64,000 bases of DNA from Limisoma sp963601185 (GTDB lineage Bacteria; Bacteroidota; Bacteroidia; Bacteroidales; Muribaculaceae). Shown here piece by piece: positions 32,393 to 41,317 of the stretch (within the stretch, counting starts at the first letter, position 1; each line of letters opens with the position of its first letter). The notes under the pieces were generated by a model that saw only the letters and a program-made list of their open reading frames with translations, ran no database searches and had not been told where the DNA came from. The DNA lies in assembly GCA_963601185.1 (NCBI GenBank), contig CAVCEE010000002.1, forward strand, positions 112,778 to 176,777. Reading direction: 5' to 3'. Both the position numbers and the translations under genes were made by a program.

Positions 32393-32441
32393 CAAATTTA
32401 GACACATTTTTTTATATGCGAAACTTTTTGCGAAGATTTTT
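32393..32441 (-). promoter_or_regulatory. glpA promoter with overlapping direct repeats (candidate GlpR operator)
   Basis: On the minus strand TTTC (32420-32423), 19 bp, TAAATTTG (32393-32400). Two 12-bp direct repeats, GCGAAACTTTTT (32418-32429) and GCGAAGATTTTT (32430-32441) on the plus strand, cover the -33 box. Two further TTTTCGTTTT copies lie at 32461-32470 and 32482-32491, 21 bp apart. CGAAA-type repeats suit DeoR-family regulators, so these are candidate sites for the neighbouring regulator. The rest of the 458-bp gap holds no gene. Confidence 0.45.
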
Positions 32442-32706
32442 TGTGTTATTCTATGAAAAATTTTCGTTTTGAAAGTAAAAGTTTTCGTTTTTATGTTTTA
32501 CAACATATTTTTGGCTCATACGAAACTTAGCAACGCTGTGGTTGTATCGCTTGTCTCATCACGGTATTAGGCTGCACTGGCAATAATCTCTACCATCGCA
32601 TTCCTTCGGGACACCACCAACAGCAGACGATAAATTTCACAGCGAAACAGACAAGGAGACCAAGGTTTAAAAAGTCGAAATTTTGAGGCTCTTTCACACA
32701 ATTAAT

Positions 32707-32737
32707 TTTGCAGAAATGCAGAATTTCCTTTATTTTG
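32707..32737 (+). promoter_or_regulatory. Promoter of the DeoR/GlpR-type regulator
   Basis: TTTG (32707-32710), 20 bp, then TATTTTG (32731-32737), a -7 box one base shorter than the consensus. The start site would be about 30 nt before the ATG at 32775. Confidence 0.5.
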
Positions 32738-32774
32738 CAACATATTATTAACGCATTGAAAACGATTTCACGAT

Positions 32775-33545
32775 ATGACTAAAGACGAGCGTCAATCACT
32801 CATACTCGACCTGTTAATGAACCAAGACTCACTATTGGTCACCGACTTGTCGGAACAACTCAACGTTTCATCGGTTACGATACGAAAGGACTTGACAGAA
32901 CTTGAGAAGAAAAAGAAACTTTACCGCAACCACGGCAAGGCCATTCTTATTGACCCATACAGCGAGAACAAAAACGTGAGTGAGAAAGAGCGTCTTTATG
33001 TAGAGGAAAAGCGCCTTATAGGCGCAGCAGCAGCCAAACTCATCACTCCGCGCGACTCTATTCTGATTGCATCGGGCACTACCGTCCACGCTCTCGCGCG
33101 AAACATCCACACTACAGACCGCCTGACAGTCATCACGGCATCGCTTGAGGTGTCGCGCATACTCGCCACCGACCACAACATCGACATCATCGAACTTGGC
33201 GGCATACTTCGCCACAGCAGTCTGTCGGTGGTGGGCAAATATGCAGAAGGGGCACTGACCGATTTCTCGTGCAGCAAGTTGTTTATCGGCGTTGACGGCA
33301 TCGATTTGGAGTTCGGCATCACCACCACCGACATGATGGAGGCCAGCCTCAACCGCGTGATGATACAGACGGCACAAAAGACCATCGTGCTTGCCGACTC
33401 ATCTAAATTCGGTCGCCGTGGCTTCAGCAAGATTGTAGACGTGAAGGATGTGGACCACATCATCACCGACTCACGCATCTCGCCTGCCACAGCGAAAGCC
33501 ATTGAAGAAATGGGCATCGAACTGACAATCGTGCCCGTACACTAA
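32775..33545 (+). CDS. glpR: DeoR/GlpR-family transcriptional regulator
   Basis: The 256-aa protein has an N-terminal DeoR winged helix (about 1-57, with LLVTDLSEQLNVSSVTIRKD) and a C-terminal DeoRC sensor domain with SILIASGTTVHALAR (sugar-phosphate binding), GVDGIDLEFGITT and VLADSSKFGRRG. DeoR proteins sense phosphorylated intermediates; here glycerol 3-phosphate is the likely ligand because of the divergent glp operon. The name glpR is by context. It converges on the TonB gene with no space between stop codons. Confidence 0.85.
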   Translation: MTKDERQSLILDLLMNQDSLLVTDLSEQLNVSSVTIRKDLTELEKKKKLYRNHGKAILIDPYSENKNVSEKERLYVEEKRLIGAAAAKLITPRDSILIASGTTVHALARNIHTTDRLTVITASLEVSRILATDHNIDIIELGGILRHSSLSVVGKYAEGALTDFSCSKLFIGVDGIDLEFGITTTDMMEASLNRVMIQTAQKTIVLADSSKFGRRGFSKIVDVKDVDHIITDSRISPATAKAIEEMGIELTIVPVH

Positions 33546-35408
33546 TCAGAATTTCAGTTTAAACCCTCCCATTGCCGTGAAACCGGGCATCTCGTAGCCT
33601 CGGTTAATCACGTAGTGCTTGTTGGTGAGGTTGTCGAGATTGGCAAACAGTTCCAAGTGCCGCCACGGCTCATAGGCAACTTTCAAGCCAAGCAGTGCGT
33701 AGTTCTGTCGCGGCTCGCCCTGAGCCACCCACAGTCCGCCCACCCCATTGAGCCGGGCATCGACAGAGAGGTTTTTCACGATTCTCCACCACACTCCAAG
33801 GTTATACTGGTTGCGCGGCGCTGCTGTGAGGTTAGTCACCGTCGTGTAGAGATAACTGTAGGACGCTCGGATTGCGAGATTTTCCAGCGGACTGCTTTTT
33901 ACCGAAACCTCGATGCCTTTGTTTATGAAACTGCCAGTGTTCTGGTTCTTCATATCGAGCACTTGAATCATATCCTTACCTTTGCTGTAATATCCCGTCA
34001 GTTCCAAGGCAATCAGCCGGTTGCTGTGCCAACCAACAGTCACTTCATAGTTCATCATGCTCTCCGGCTTCAAGTCGGGATTGGCAGGCGCATAGAGATA
34101 GAGTTCACGGAACGACGGATTGCGGAAGCCCTTTGCCAACGACCCTTTCGCCGTCCAATGCCCATCGGGATTCCACACCAAGCCAATCTGCGGTATCCAG
34201 TGAGTGCCAAACTTGTCGCTGTTTGCCATACGCAGACCGCCGTCGATGGCGAGTCTGTCGGCAAACAAGTGTTGTGAAAAGGTTATGTAAGGCGAATATT
34301 CCACCACCTTCTGCCGAGACATCGTAGATTTCGACCCTTCGTGATGGGCAGTGCTGCCCGACATCGGAATGCGCCCGGCATAGACATCAAAGTCGAAGCC
34401 CAAGGACGCCGATGCGCCTTTCCACAGGTCGGCACTCTGATAGGCGGTAATGCCAAAGCGGTCGTCGAGCGAATGGAAATGCCGAGGGTCGTCGATGTAG
34501 TGGTTGCCGTAACTATAGTATGCGCGCACCACACCGTTGGTGCGGTCGTACGTATTGCTTGTCGAGACAGATGCAGCGCCGCGAGTCACGTTCTGATGGT
34601 AGATATCGGTCGATTCGGGGTTCGATAGCCGTGCGTAAATGGGGTCGTTGCCAACAAAATTCACGATTGAATAGTCGGCAGCCATACGCCACTTGTCGGA
34701 AAAGCGGTAGCCGAGTTTGGCATAGGCACTCTTTTGGTTGTAGTCAAAATTCTCCTGCAAACCGTTGGTACGGTCGTAGCCCAACGCCACATACGACGAG
34801 AAGCCGCCATAACTGAACGAGTTGGTGAGTGACGACTGCCACGTGCCGTAAGAGCCATACTGAGACGACAGTGTGGTCAGCACCCCGTCGGCAGGAGTCT
34901 TGGTTATCACATTAATCACGCCGCCGACGGCATTCGAGCCATAGATTACTGAAGCCGGACCGCGAAGCACCTCTACGTGGTCTACATATTCCTTTTCGTA
35001 AAAATCCGCAACATGGTGCGAGAAGATGCCGGCAAACTGCGGCTGGCCGTCGACCATCATCAGCACTGAGTTGGTCGGCGAGCCGCCGATGCCACGGATT
35101 TTGATGCCGCCACTTCCGCCGCTGCTCACTCCGAAACCGATTACATTTCGCTGCGTAACAAACAGGCTCGGCACTTCGCCCGACAACGCCGACAGCAGTT
35201 GAGTCTTGCCTGTGGATTCTATCTGGTGCGCTCCCACAACGGAAACCGTGTAGGGCAACAGCCGTTTGTCTGTCGATTGGTTAGTTCCTGTCACAACCAC
35301 CTCTTCGAGGTTCTTCACACGCACACTGTCGCCTTGCAAAGGCAATGAGAGAGCCTTGTTGCTCCCGCCAACGGCAAGGGCAACCACCAAAAAAAGTCCG
35401 AGTTTCAT
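33546..35408 (-). CDS. TonB-dependent outer-membrane receptor
   Basis: The 620-aa protein has a signal peptide (about 1-23), a TonB-box-like region (LEEVVVTGTNQ), a plug domain (about 50-165, with VLRGPASVIYGSNAVGGVIN) and a C-terminal 22-strand barrel ending in aromatic GGFKLKF. It lacks the N-terminal carboxypeptidase-like domain of SusC and resembles BtuB or siderophore receptors. It is the last gene of a unit with an ECF S component, DUF1893, an Fe-S aldo/keto reductase and a polyferredoxin, so it probably imports a small cofactor-like ligand of unknown identity. Confidence 0.9.
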   Translation of the reverse strand: MKLGLFLVVALAVGGSNKALSLPLQGDSVRVKNLEEVVVTGTNQSTDKRLLPYTVSVVGAHQIESTGKTQLLSALSGEVPSLFVTQRNVIGFGVSSGGSGGIKIRGIGGSPTNSVLMMVDGQPQFAGIFSHHVADFYEKEYVDHVEVLRGPASVIYGSNAVGGVINVITKTPADGVLTTLSSQYGSYGTWQSSLTNSFSYGGFSSYVALGYDRTNGLQENFDYNQKSAYAKLGYRFSDKWRMAADYSIVNFVGNDPIYARLSNPESTDIYHQNVTRGAASVSTSNTYDRTNGVVRAYYSYGNHYIDDPRHFHSLDDRFGITAYQSADLWKGASASLGFDFDVYAGRIPMSGSTAHHEGSKSTMSRQKVVEYSPYITFSQHLFADRLAIDGGLRMANSDKFGTHWIPQIGLVWNPDGHWTAKGSLAKGFRNPSFRELYLYAPANPDLKPESMMNYEVTVGWHSNRLIALELTGYYSKGKDMIQVLDMKNQNTGSFINKGIEVSVKSSPLENLAIRASYSYLYTTVTNLTAAPRNQYNLGVWWRIVKNLSVDARLNGVGGLWVAQGEPRQNYALLGLKVAYEPWRHLELFANLDNLTNKHYVINRGYEMPGFTAMGGFKLKF

Positions 35409-35422
35409 CTACTTTACCTGTA

Positions 35423-35935
35423 TTATCGCTTGATTAGATATTTTACTGTGAGATAACCGCCTACAATCTGGAGAAGAAGTCCCGGAATACCGATTCTGAT
35501 GTCCTGCAACGCAGCGGCGATGCTTCCGGTGAATGCCCATTCAGCCAGCGAGCCGACAATCTGATAGGAAGCAACCACAGCGGCAAACAGCAGCAGACTG
35601 ACCTTGCGGAAATGCGAAGCCGCAAAACCGGCAGCCAATGCCAGAAGTACAGACTTGGTCACTATGGCGGGCAACATCTGAGGCATCGGCATGCCAAACA
35701 AAGCCGAATTGACGAGCGGCGAAACCACTGCGGTGAGAAGCCCCACCTTCCAGCCATACTTGTAAGCCCCTACCAGCGTGAAGAAATAGATTGGTAGCCA
35801 CACCAGTCCTCCCTGCGGAACAAGATGAGCCAACTGCGGCAAAAGGATGTTGCCGACCACAAAAAGTGTAGCCACGAAATAGGTCTTTGCCTCCGAATAG
35901 TTATATCTGTAAAGATTAGTCGCTGTCTGTATCAT
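35423..35935 (-). CDS. ECF transporter S component-like membrane protein
   Basis: The 170-aa protein has about five or six hydrophobic segments and the look of an ECF substrate-binding S component: FVATLFVVGNILLPQLAHLV, WLPIYFFTLVGAYKYGWKVG, and a central PLVNSALFGMPMPQMLPAIV helix. Such proteins bind vitamins or metals and share an EcfAAT motor, which is not encoded here. Its gene lies between the TonB receptor (14-nt gap) and DUF1893 (ATGA overlap). Substrate unknown. Confidence 0.75.
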   Translation of the reverse strand: MIQTATNLYRYNYSEAKTYFVATLFVVGNILLPQLAHLVPQGGLVWLPIYFFTLVGAYKYGWKVGLLTAVVSPLVNSALFGMPMPQMLPAIVTKSVLLALAAGFAASHFRKVSLLLFAAVVASYQIVGSLAEWAFTGSIAAALQDIRIGIPGLLLQIVGGYLTVKYLIKR

Positions 35936-36360
35936 TGTCTCTTGTTTTTAAATTCTTCAATTTTCTTTATTATCGCCGCGTAGCACTGATGCGGCGTGGT
36001 GCAGTCACGGCAACACAGTTCCAACGGACACCATCCGGTGCCATCACGGTTCTCGATGTGGTCGACCAACTCACCGCAAGTCCAGGCAATACGTCTGGCT
36101 TCAAGCATCTTCACTGCTTGACGGCTCAGCGTGAAGGCATACACACTGCTCACGCCGCCCATTGCCATCAACGCCGCAGCGGCCTTGCCCACCACCTTGT
36201 CGGCCACAGATGCGCCGTGCAACAACGACCTGTCATTATCAAGAATTGCGAGCAAGTCAGCCACTCCGGGGCGACGGTAGGCTTCCAGCCTATTGCCATT
36301 TGCCACCACGAGCGTATATCCACCCTCTTCGAGTTGTTGTGCCAGATAAGGAAGAGCCAT
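35932..36360 (-). CDS. DUF1893 protein with Cys-rich C-terminus
   Basis: The 142-aa protein has a DUF1893 domain (about 10-105: LVVANGNRLEAYRRPGVADL, GASVADKVVGKAAAALMAMG) related in fold to cytidine-deaminase-like proteins. The C-terminal part adds a Cys cluster, WCPLELCCRDCTTPHQC (five Cys), which could bind metal or an Fe-S cluster. It lies 2 nt after the aldo/keto reductase gene and overlaps the ECF gene (ATGA). DUF1893 function is unknown. Confidence 0.75.
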   Translation of the reverse strand: MALPYLAQQLEEGGYTLVVANGNRLEAYRRPGVADLLAILDNDRSLLHGASVADKVVGKAAAALMAMGGVSSVYAFTLSRQAVKMLEARRIAWTCGELVDHIENRDGTGWCPLELCCRDCTTPHQCYAAIIKKIEEFKNKRQ

Positions 36361-36362
36361 CG

Positions 36363-37763
36363 TTATGCGTTTTGTTTGAGTTGTTCCGTGAATTTGTCGA
36401 TTTTCTGCATCTCGTCAGGTATGCGGATGCGCTGTGGGCAATGCGACACACACTGTCCGCACCCGATGCAATGGCTTGCCTGACGCAGTTTAGGCACACT
36501 GCGGTCGTAGCCCACGAGATAAGCGTGGCGCGCGCGGCGGTAGTCGGGATCTTGTGTTCCCTTGTTAGGCATATTCCCGTCAGCGATGCACTTGTTGTAA
36601 TGCGAGAACACCGCAGGGATGTTGATGCCGTAAGGGCACGGCATGCAGTAGTTGCACTCGTTGCACGGAATGGTGTTGAGATTGTAGATTTCCGTGGCAA
36701 TCTCCATAAGGAAAGCATCCTCCTCCTTGTTCAGCGGCACAAGCGGCGAATAGGTGCAGAGGTTTTCGCGGAGATTTTCCATATAGGTCATACCGCTCAG
36801 CACCGTGAGCACGCCTTCGGGAGTGCCGGCAAAGCGGAATGCCCAACTTGCCACACTCTTTTCCGGCTCGCGCTCCTTCATCTTTGCCATTATCTGGTTT
36901 GGCACTTTCGACAGTCGTCCGCCAAGCAGCGGCTCCATAATCACAGCCGGGATGCCGCGTTTCTGAAGTTCGCCGTAGAGGTAGACTGCATCGGTGTTGC
37001 GAGGGTTAATCTCGTCGGCATAGTGCCAGTCGAGATAGTTTAGTTCAATCTGCACAAAATCCCAGTGGTACTTGCCCTCGTCGTGCCATTTCAGAGCGAG
37101 GTCAAACACCTTGATGTCGCCGTGGTAGGAGAAGCCGAGGTTGCGTATGCGCCCTTTCTCCTTCTGCTCCACCAGCCAGTCGAGGATGCCATTGTCAATG
37201 TAGCGTGAATAGAAATCCGCCATACCGTCTTCGCCCATACCGATGCCGTGGAGAAGTAGATAGTCGAGATAGTCTACCTGCAACTCCTTCAGCGAGTTTT
37301 CAAACATCTCTATCGAAGCCTCGCGCGACCACGTTTCTGGCGAGAAATTCGACAGTTTGGTGGCAATGTAGTAACTGTCGCGCGGATGGCGGTGAAGGGC
37401 GATGCCGGTGGCACGCTCCGACAAGCCGCGGCAATAGGCTGGCGACGTGTCGAAATAGTTCACGCCATGTTTGAGGGCATAGTCAATCTGACGGTTCACC
37501 ATATCCTGGTCGATGTCTGCATCCTTGCTTTCGCGCGCCGACTCACCGTTGACCACCGGCAGACGCATCATGCCGTAGCCGAGAATCGACACCTTGTCCT
37601 TTGTCTTGGGATTGACACGGTAGGTCATCTTCCCCACAGGCGGTTCCTGGTCGAAACCCGTATTCTGCTTTTTGGTCACACAGGAAGTTGCTACGGCGGC
37701 TGTTGCCAACGCTCCTCCACCAAGCACCTTTAAAAAATCGCGACGGTCTATATTCTTGCTCAT
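36363..37763 (-). CDS. Exported Fe-S aldo/keto reductase
   Basis: The 466-aa protein starts with a twin-arginine signal (RRDFLKVLGGGAL, from residue 7) followed by a possible lipoprotein cysteine (ATSC). The aldo/keto reductase barrel (about 45-330) has GVNYFDTSPAYCRG with the catalytic Asp and Tyr and IATKLS with the Lys. The C-terminus carries two [4Fe-4S] motifs: CNECNYCMPCPYG and CIGCGQCVSHCP. Export with clusters fits a periplasmic reductase that takes electrons from the membrane polyferredoxin encoded upstream (20-nt gap). Confidence 0.85.
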   Translation of the reverse strand: MSKNIDRRDFLKVLGGGALATAAVATSCVTKKQNTGFDQEPPVGKMTYRVNPKTKDKVSILGYGMMRLPVVNGESARESKDADIDQDMVNRQIDYALKHGVNYFDTSPAYCRGLSERATGIALHRHPRDSYYIATKLSNFSPETWSREASIEMFENSLKELQVDYLDYLLLHGIGMGEDGMADFYSRYIDNGILDWLVEQKEKGRIRNLGFSYHGDIKVFDLALKWHDEGKYHWDFVQIELNYLDWHYADEINPRNTDAVYLYGELQKRGIPAVIMEPLLGGRLSKVPNQIMAKMKEREPEKSVASWAFRFAGTPEGVLTVLSGMTYMENLRENLCTYSPLVPLNKEEDAFLMEIATEIYNLNTIPCNECNYCMPCPYGINIPAVFSHYNKCIADGNMPNKGTQDPDYRRARHAYLVGYDRSVPKLRQASHCIGCGQCVSHCPQRIRIPDEMQKIDKFTEQLKQNA

Positions 37764-37783
37764 TTCCGTAGTTGTTTTAATGG

Positions 37784-39262
37784 TTAGATTCTGCGGTGCG
37801 CCTCGTGTCCCTCAACATAGATGGCACTGAACGGACGCGCCGGACAAAGATTCTCACAAGCACCGCAGCCGATGCATCGCTCAGTGTTTACAGCCGGCAC
37901 CATTGGCGACTCATCGTCGTCGGAGCGCGCCGGCACCATTGTGATTGCGCCTGCCGGGCAATGGCGGGCGCAGTTGCCGCACTCTACCCCATCGGTCAGC
38001 GGCACACAGTTTTTCCTTACCCATACGGCATGACCAATCTGTATCGACGACTTTTCAGCCACGTCAATCGGTTTGATTGCGCCTGCCGGGCAGACGGTGC
38101 TGCATCGGTTGCATTCGGGGCGGCAATAGCCATGTTCATACGACATCGTTGGCTGCATAAACGTAGCCAGACCGGTCGATGCACGGAGCACTCCGTTGGG
38201 GCATTCCGACACGCAGAGTTGGCATGCCGTGCAATGTTGCTGCATGTTGCGCGCCGACACCGACCCTGGAGGGGTCAGCGGAGTGGTGCGCTCTATCGCC
38301 TTCTTGTCTTCGATAACCGCCAATCCGCCGTCAACCTTTTTCTTCTGCTGAGCCATTGCCGAAGTCGCTGCGAGGGCAACTGCCCCCACCATAAACGCAC
38401 GGCGCGACTCATCGACTTTAGTCTCGGTCTTCGGGGTCGGTTTCTTCGTTCCGTAACTCAACGCTCCGCGGCGGCATTGACCAAGGCAGTTGCCACAAGC
38501 AACGCACCGCGAATAGTCGATTTTATGATTTTTGTGGTCGATGCACGCCGACTTGCAACTACGGGCGCACAGTCCGCAACTGTTGCACTTTTCTGTGTCA
38601 ATCCTCACCTTGAGCAACGAGAAGCGCGACACGAAACTAAGCACCGTGCCCACCGGGCAAATCGTATTGCAGTATGTGCGACCGTTGCGCCAAGCGAGTA
38701 CGGCAAGTACCACAAACGTTGTCGCCGACACTGCAAGCACCAATCCGCTGCGCATCCACACGTCGGCACTGTAGAATGTATAACTGTCTACCCTTTCAGC
38801 CAAATAAGCCAGTCCGTTGTTTATCACCAAATATACTGGTTGGAATAGCGACTGCGCGATGCGACCGTAGGCACTGTAAGGAGCGACCAATGCCGCCACA
38901 CCAGTTACCCCAGCAAGCATTGCCACAACAAATAAGGCAAGTATGCCATAGCGCAGCCAACTCTTGGCTGAAGAATATGAGAAACGGTATTTCTTCTTTT
39001 TCCGTCGTGCGCTTACCCACGACACCACGTCCTGCATCACTCCCAGAGGGCAGATTACAGAACAATAGATTCTGCCAAACACAAACGTGATCAGCAACAG
39101 AGCCACAACAACGCCCACATTCAATGCGAGCAATGCCGGCAGGAATTGGATTTTAGCGAGCCATCCGAGCCAATGGTGCAGTGTCCCCGTAAAATCGAGG
39201 AACATCAGCGTAATGAGGCTATAGAAGATGACAGCCAGGGTTAGTCTAACTTTGCGTAACAT
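37784..39262 (-). CDS. Membrane polyferredoxin (NapH-like plus NapG-like fusion)
   Basis: The 492-aa protein has about five transmembrane segments in its first half, with CSVICPLG and CNTICPVG loops, then CNSCGLCARSC and CVACGNCLGQC clusters, as in NapH/CcoG-type proteins. A second twin-arginine-like segment (SRRAFMVGAVALAATSAMA, about 287-305) begins a C-terminal ferredoxin part with CTACQLC, CNRCSTVCP, CGNCARHCP and CIGCGACENLCP. It may move electrons from quinol to the periplasmic reductase downstream. First gene of the five-gene unit. Confidence 0.85.
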   Translation of the reverse strand: MLRKVRLTLAVIFYSLITLMFLDFTGTLHHWLGWLAKIQFLPALLALNVGVVVALLLITFVFGRIYCSVICPLGVMQDVVSWVSARRKKKKYRFSYSSAKSWLRYGILALFVVAMLAGVTGVAALVAPYSAYGRIAQSLFQPVYLVINNGLAYLAERVDSYTFYSADVWMRSGLVLAVSATTFVVLAVLAWRNGRTYCNTICPVGTVLSFVSRFSLLKVRIDTEKCNSCGLCARSCKSACIDHKNHKIDYSRCVACGNCLGQCRRGALSYGTKKPTPKTETKVDESRRAFMVGAVALAATSAMAQQKKKVDGGLAVIEDKKAIERTTPLTPPGSVSARNMQQHCTACQLCVSECPNGVLRASTGLATFMQPTMSYEHGYCRPECNRCSTVCPAGAIKPIDVAEKSSIQIGHAVWVRKNCVPLTDGVECGNCARHCPAGAITMVPARSDDDESPMVPAVNTERCIGCGACENLCPARPFSAIYVEGHEAHRRI

Positions 39263-39282
39263 ACGGATATTTTTTTACAATG

Positions 39283-39290
39283 CAAATATA
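39283..39290 (-). promoter_or_regulatory. -7 box of the polyferredoxin-TonB operon
   Basis: TATATTTG on the minus strand, a perfect -7 element, 20 nt before the ATG at 39262. No TTTG is found at the proper -33 distance, so an activator may be needed. Confidence 0.5.
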
Positions 39291-39361
39291 TAGACTATTA
39301 CACACCCTTTTTATATACAAATCAACATTTTTACAACCAAAATTACGGATTGTAACAAAAA

Positions 39362-39404
39362 AGGATGGCATCAGATACGTTTTATCGCATCTGAAGCCAT
39401 TCCT
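39362..39404 (-). terminator. Terminator after glyA
   Basis: A hairpin of about 17 bp (aggatggcatcagatacg / cgcatctgaagccattcct, with two mismatches) around a ttttat loop, followed on the minus strand by a six-T run. It ends the pyrB-to-glyA unit. Confidence 0.75.
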
Positions 39405-39429
39405 GTTTATGCTTGGAGCGATTGCCCTG

Positions 39430-40710
39430 TTAGTATGCAAACATTGGATAGTCAGCCATAATCGAGTTAACCTTCTCACGCACGCTGCGGATAACGGCCT
39501 CGTCCTCGTAGTGGCTGAGCACGGTGTCGATCATCTCGACAATCTCGCCCATCAACGGCTCTTTTACGCCGCGAGTGGTAATAGCGGCAGAACCGAGACG
39601 GATACCCGAAGTCTGGAACGGAGAGCGGGTGTCGAACGGCACCATATTCTTGTTGGCTGTGATGTCGGCATCAACGAGCACCTTCTCGGCAATCTTACCA
39701 GTGAGTTCAGGGAAGCGTGTACGGAGGTCGACAAGGATACAGTGGTTGTCGGTGCCGCCGCTCACAATCTTGTAGCCCTTGGCGATAAGTGCGTCAGCCA
39801 TAGCCTTGGCGTTCTTCTTCACCTGCAATTGGTAGTCCTTGTATTCAGGCTGCAATGCCTCGCCGAAAGCGACAGCCTTGGCAGCGATGACATGTTCGAG
39901 CGGTCCGCCCTGTACGCCTGGGAACACAGCAGAGTCGAGGAGCGCCGACATCTTCTTGACAACGCCCTTTGGTGTAGTTTTGCCCCAAGGGTTATCGAAG
40001 TCCTTGCCAAGCAAAATCAAGCCGCCACGCGGACCACGGAGAGTCTTGTGGGTAGTCGATGTTACGATATGTGCATATTTCAACGGATTGTCGAGCAAAC
40101 CTGCGGCGATAAGACCGGCAGGGTGAGCCATGTCAATCATAAGGATTGCACCGATTTCATCGGCTATCTTGCGCATGCGTGCATAGTCCCATTCGCGCGA
40201 GTAGGCACTTGCGCCGCCGACAATCAACTTCGGACGCTCGCGGAGCGCAACCTCTTCCATCATATCGTAGTCAACAAGACCCGTATCTTCCTTCACTCCG
40301 TATTCAAGAGCCTGGAACATAAGGCCAGAGAAATTGACTGGTGAACCGTGGCTAAGGTGACCGCCGTGCGACAGGTTCAAGCCGAGGAATTTGTCGCCCG
40401 GCTGCATTGTTGCCATAAACACTGCCATATTGGCCTGCGCTCCCGAGTGGGGCTGCACGTTGGCATACTCCGCTCCGAAGATTTCCTTTACGCGCTCTAT
40501 AGCAAGGGTTTCCGACTCGTCGACCACCTGGCAGCCGCCATAGTAGCGATGGCCAGGATAGCCTTCGGCATATTTATTGGTGAGGCACGACCCCATGGCT
40601 TGCATCACTTGTTCACTAACGAAATTTTCAGAGGCAATCAGTTCGATGCCTTTCTTCTGGCGCTGATGTTCGCGCTCGATAATGTCGAAAATCAAATCGT
40701 CTCGCTTCAT
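39430..40710 (-). CDS. glyA: Serine hydroxymethyltransferase
   Basis: GlyA exchanges serine and glycine with tetrahydrofolate, the main source of one-carbon units. The 426-aa PLP enzyme shows ELIASENFVSEQVMQAMGS, HSGAQANMAVF, DMAHPAGLIAAG, and the PLP lysine in TSTTHKTLRGPRGG (about 225-238). Length matches the family. It starts 24 nt after the flavin reductase gene, so it is probably co-transcribed with pyrBI. Confidence 0.96.
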   Translation of the reverse strand: MKRDDLIFDIIEREHQRQKKGIELIASENFVSEQVMQAMGSCLTNKYAEGYPGHRYYGGCQVVDESETLAIERVKEIFGAEYANVQPHSGAQANMAVFMATMQPGDKFLGLNLSHGGHLSHGSPVNFSGLMFQALEYGVKEDTGLVDYDMMEEVALRERPKLIVGGASAYSREWDYARMRKIADEIGAILMIDMAHPAGLIAAGLLDNPLKYAHIVTSTTHKTLRGPRGGLILLGKDFDNPWGKTTPKGVVKKMSALLDSAVFPGVQGGPLEHVIAAKAVAFGEALQPEYKDYQLQVKKNAKAMADALIAKGYKIVSGGTDNHCILVDLRTRFPELTGKIAEKVLVDADITANKNMVPFDTRSPFQTSGIRLGSAAITTRGVKEPLMGEIVEMIDTVLSHYEDEAVIRSVREKVNSIMADYPMFAY

Positions 40711-40734
40711 AATCTGTTTTATTTGGGTTGTAAG

Positions 40735-41304
40735 TTATTTTTTCTTCTGCACCGACCATCCGAACTTGCCGATTTTCTCGCCAAGGCCGTAGTAGTTGCC
40801 GTGGGCATACGCCATAAGGTCGGCTGACTGCATATCGAATGCGCCGGTTTCGGGATTGATAAACCGCTCGTCGGCAAGGGTGCAAAGCACCTCGGAGATG
40901 AACATATCGTGACTGCCGAGCGGAATGATTTCCTTCACGCGGCATTCAATCGACAGCGGTGACTCGTCGATATAGGGGGCGGCAACCATCGTGCCGCGCA
41001 CCGGCGTGAGGCCGGTTTCGGCAAACTTGTTGTAGTCTCTGCCCGAGCGCACGCCACACCAGTCGGTGGCGCGTGCCATATCGCGGCTGGTGAGGTTGAG
41101 CGTAAACTCCATATTCTCCTTGAGCAGCGTATGGCTATGTCGCTCCGGGCGAACGGAGATGTAGCACATTGCAGGGTCGGAGCAAATCGTGCCTACCCAC
41201 GCAACGGTTATCAGGTTATAGTTTTCTGGCGCGTTTCCGCATCCCACGAGGATTGCTGGCAACGGATAAATCATTGTGCCTGGACGCCACACTTTCTTCG
41301 TCAT
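40735..41304 (-). CDS. Flavin reductase-like FMN-binding protein
   Basis: The 189-aa protein belongs to the flavin reductase/DIM6-NTAB split-barrel family: PAILVGCGNAPENYNLITVA, CYISVRPERHSHTLLKEN, EFTLNLTS and the IECRVKEIIPLGSHDMFISE block. It probably binds FMN and reduces a flavin or protein partner; target unknown. The start at 41304 is 13 nt after the pyrI stop; a longer frame from 41346 would overlap pyrI and adds an unlikely leader. Confidence 0.85.
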   Translation of the reverse strand: MTKKVWRPGTMIYPLPAILVGCGNAPENYNLITVAWVGTICSDPAMCYISVRPERHSHTLLKENMEFTLNLTSRDMARATDWCGVRSGRDYNKFAETGLTPVRGTMVAAPYIDESPLSIECRVKEIIPLGSHDMFISEVLCTLADERFINPETGAFDMQSADLMAYAHGNYYGLGEKIGKFGWSVQKKK

Positions 41305-41317
41305 AGTCGTTACGGTT

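Noticed and set aside
30754..32472. 572-codon open frame opposite glpA
   Set aside because: Antisense to glpA, with no domain-like pattern and a tail running through the glpA promoter; a shadow frame.
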